6,811 nt of DNA from Thermomicrobiales bacterium. GTDB lineage: Bacteria > Chloroflexota > Chloroflexia > Thermomicrobiales > UBA6265. Each line of letters begins with the position of its first letter. Position 1 is the first letter of the stretch. The notes under the pieces are model-generated. The model was not told the origin of the DNA, did not search any database, and saw only the letters and a list, made by a program, of their open reading frames with translations. Positions 5,679 to 6,811 of the stretch are shown here, piece after piece. The stretch lies in NCBI GenBank assembly GCA_020847015.1, contig JADLCW010000091.1, forward strand, positions 1-6,811. Direction: 5' to 3'. The translations under genes and the position numbers were made by a program.

Positions 5679-6680
5679 GTGTCGCCTTCCCGCCGCCAGT
5701 CAAATCGACCATCCCCCTCGGATGCTCCCGGGCAGGTGGAACCACCGCCAGACGCCATCCCGGGAATCGTGGTGCGCGCCTACGGAAAGTTTTTCGACGT
5801 GCAGGTGGCGGATGGCCGAGTGTTGCGCTCCACGGTGCGCGGCTCGCTGCGCCGGCGTCGTCTGCGCACCGATCTCGTCGCGGTGGGGGATCGCGTGTTC
5901 GTCACTGACGTGGGGGAGGGCGAGGGACAGATCGAGGCGGTCGCGCCGCGCACACGAGTGTTGGCGCGGCTGGCCCGCCTGACCGACGATGTGGAGCAGG
6001 TGATCCTGGCAAATCCGGATCAGGCGCTGTTCCTGTTCTCCGTGCGCGACCCCGAACCGCATCTGCGTATGCTGGACCGCTTTCTGGTGCTTGCCGAGTC
6101 GCGCTCGTTGCCGGCGCTGATCGGCGTCAACAAGGTGGATCTGGACGAGGTGGGGACGGGCGGGGAGCCATCGCTGGCGCATCGGCTGTTTGCTCCGTAT
6201 GAAGGAATCTATCCGGTGCTGTACCTGAGCGCGTCTGACGGAATCGGACTGGAGAAGCTCCGAGAGCGATTGGCGGGGCGCATCACGGCGGTGGCCGGAC
6301 CATCGGGCGTCGGCAAGTCGAGTCTCCTGAACGTGCTGGATCCCGAAGGCCGGCGCGAAGTGGGGGTCATCTCCGATGCCACCGGGAAAGGTCGCCATAC
6401 GACGACGGCGACGGTGCTGCGGCGTTTGCCGGGAGAACCGCCAACGTATGTGGCGGATACGCCGGGCATCCGGGCGTTGTCGCTCCAGGGGATCGAGCCA
6501 GAATCGCTGGACGAGTTATTTCCGGAGTTCCGTCCGTTTCTGGGGCGCTGTTTTTATCCGGACTGCACGCATCTGCACGAGCCAGGGTGCGCGGTGCAGG
6601 AAGCGCTCGCCGCAGGACATATCCCAGTGAGCCGCTTCGAGAGCTACGCGGCGCTGCGAACAGGGTCGTCGGATAGGTAA
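5679..6680 (+). CDS. rsgA: Ribosome small-subunit-dependent GTPase RsgA (YjeQ/EngC)
   Basis: This encodes 333 residues with the full RsgA architecture. After a polar, Pro/Ser/Arg-rich extension (1-28) comes the OB-fold (about 29-90, from 'GIVVRAYGKFFDV'). The circularly permuted GTPase domain then shows G4 'NKVDL' (151-155) and G5 'SAS' (184-186) ahead of the P-loop G1 'GPSGVGKSSLLN' (207-218), then 'GKGRHTTT' (236-243, switch I/G2) and G3 'DTPG' (260-263). The C-terminal zinc site is 'CFYPDCTHLHEPGC' with Cys291, Cys296, His298 and Cys304. RsgA binds the 30S subunit late in maturation, and its GTPase is stimulated by the ribosome. Length is normal for the family and no key residue is missing. 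The start is GTG 5679: an in-frame stop at 5655-5657 bounds it upstream, and no other start codon lies between. The GAGGAG at 5659-5664 is 14 bases away, longer than usual. A shorter start at the GTGs of 5769/5772 would remove the extension and begin at the OB-fold. Transcription is probably independent of the cysteine-rich gene. Confidence 0.95.
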   Translation: MSPSRRQSNRPSPSDAPGQVEPPPDAIPGIVVRAYGKFFDVQVADGRVLRSTVRGSLRRRRLRTDLVAVGDRVFVTDVGEGEGQIEAVAPRTRVLARLARLTDDVEQVILANPDQALFLFSVRDPEPHLRMLDRFLVLAESRSLPALIGVNKVDLDEVGTGGEPSLAHRLFAPYEGIYPVLYLSASDGIGLEKLRERLAGRITAVAGPSGVGKSSLLNVLDPEGRREVGVISDATGKGRHTTTATVLRRLPGEPPTYVADTPGIRALSLQGIEPESLDELFPEFRPFLGRCFYPDCTHLHEPGCAVQEALAAGHIPVSRFESYAALRTGSSDR

Positions 6681-6811
6681 TTTGCCACACCTGCCGACGT
6701 GTGCCGCGCTGTTGCCACGGGCCGCCTTGCCCGAGACGCCGATTTCATTCCGAAGTACCCTGGCCCCCCGGCTGGCGTCAGCGTGAAACCGTCAGCACCC
6801 GGTCGTCACCG

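Noticed and set aside
6686..6703. Inverted repeat CACAC/GTGTG after rsgA, considered as a terminator
   Set aside because: The stem is only 5 bp with an 8-base loop and no T-run follows.
6778..6811. Possible C-terminus of a convergent minus-strand gene (stop at 6778-6780, ending 'GDDRVLTVSR')
   Set aside because: Only ten codons are visible before the window edge, too little to tell a gene end from chance.

Overview
The window is GC-rich and densely coding, and all seven genes I can support lie on the + strand. It looks like a bacterial chromosome segment, most likely from the Chloroflexota, perhaps the Thermomicrobia/Thermomicrobiales. That placement is an inference. It rests on the base composition, on the two-gene lipoate-protein ligase, and on the N-terminus of the cysteine-rich protein, a short 'RFD..AR.L..GR.RR' leader followed by a Tat-type hydrophobic stretch, which I associate with exported proteins of that group. 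No 16S rRNA or other decisive marker is present.

Region 1 (bases 2-3842) is a compact run of five genes with gaps of 4, 19 and 52 bases and one 8-base overlap, so it is probably one transcription unit. In order they are: the 3' part of a two-part protein whose C-terminal half is a VOC/glyoxalase-fold domain; a small DinB-fold protein that seems to lack the usual metal-binding histidines; an FAD-dependent amine-oxidase-family oxidoreductase; a free-standing lipoate-protein ligase C-terminal (accessory) domain; and the catalytic lipoate-protein ligase. The last two clearly work together. They should form a bipartite ligase of the kind known from Thermoplasma acidophilum, which attaches lipoate to 2-oxoacid dehydrogenase or glycine-cleavage carrier proteins. 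No functional link between the first three genes and lipoylation is visible.

Region 2 (3843-5678) is different in character. After a 235-base gap comes one gene for a 483-residue exported protein with a twin-arginine signal, followed by six tandem cysteine-rich units. Each unit has exactly ten cysteines, 60 in total, with almost invariant spacing. The second half of each unit matches the inhibitor-cystine-knot (knottin) cysteine framework. This is the most unusual object in the window. A perfect 13-bp hairpin lies downstream of the gene.

Region 3 (5679-6680) encodes RsgA, the circularly permuted GTPase of small ribosomal subunit maturation, complete with its G motifs and zinc-binding motif. 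The last 131 bases hold nothing I can support with confidence.
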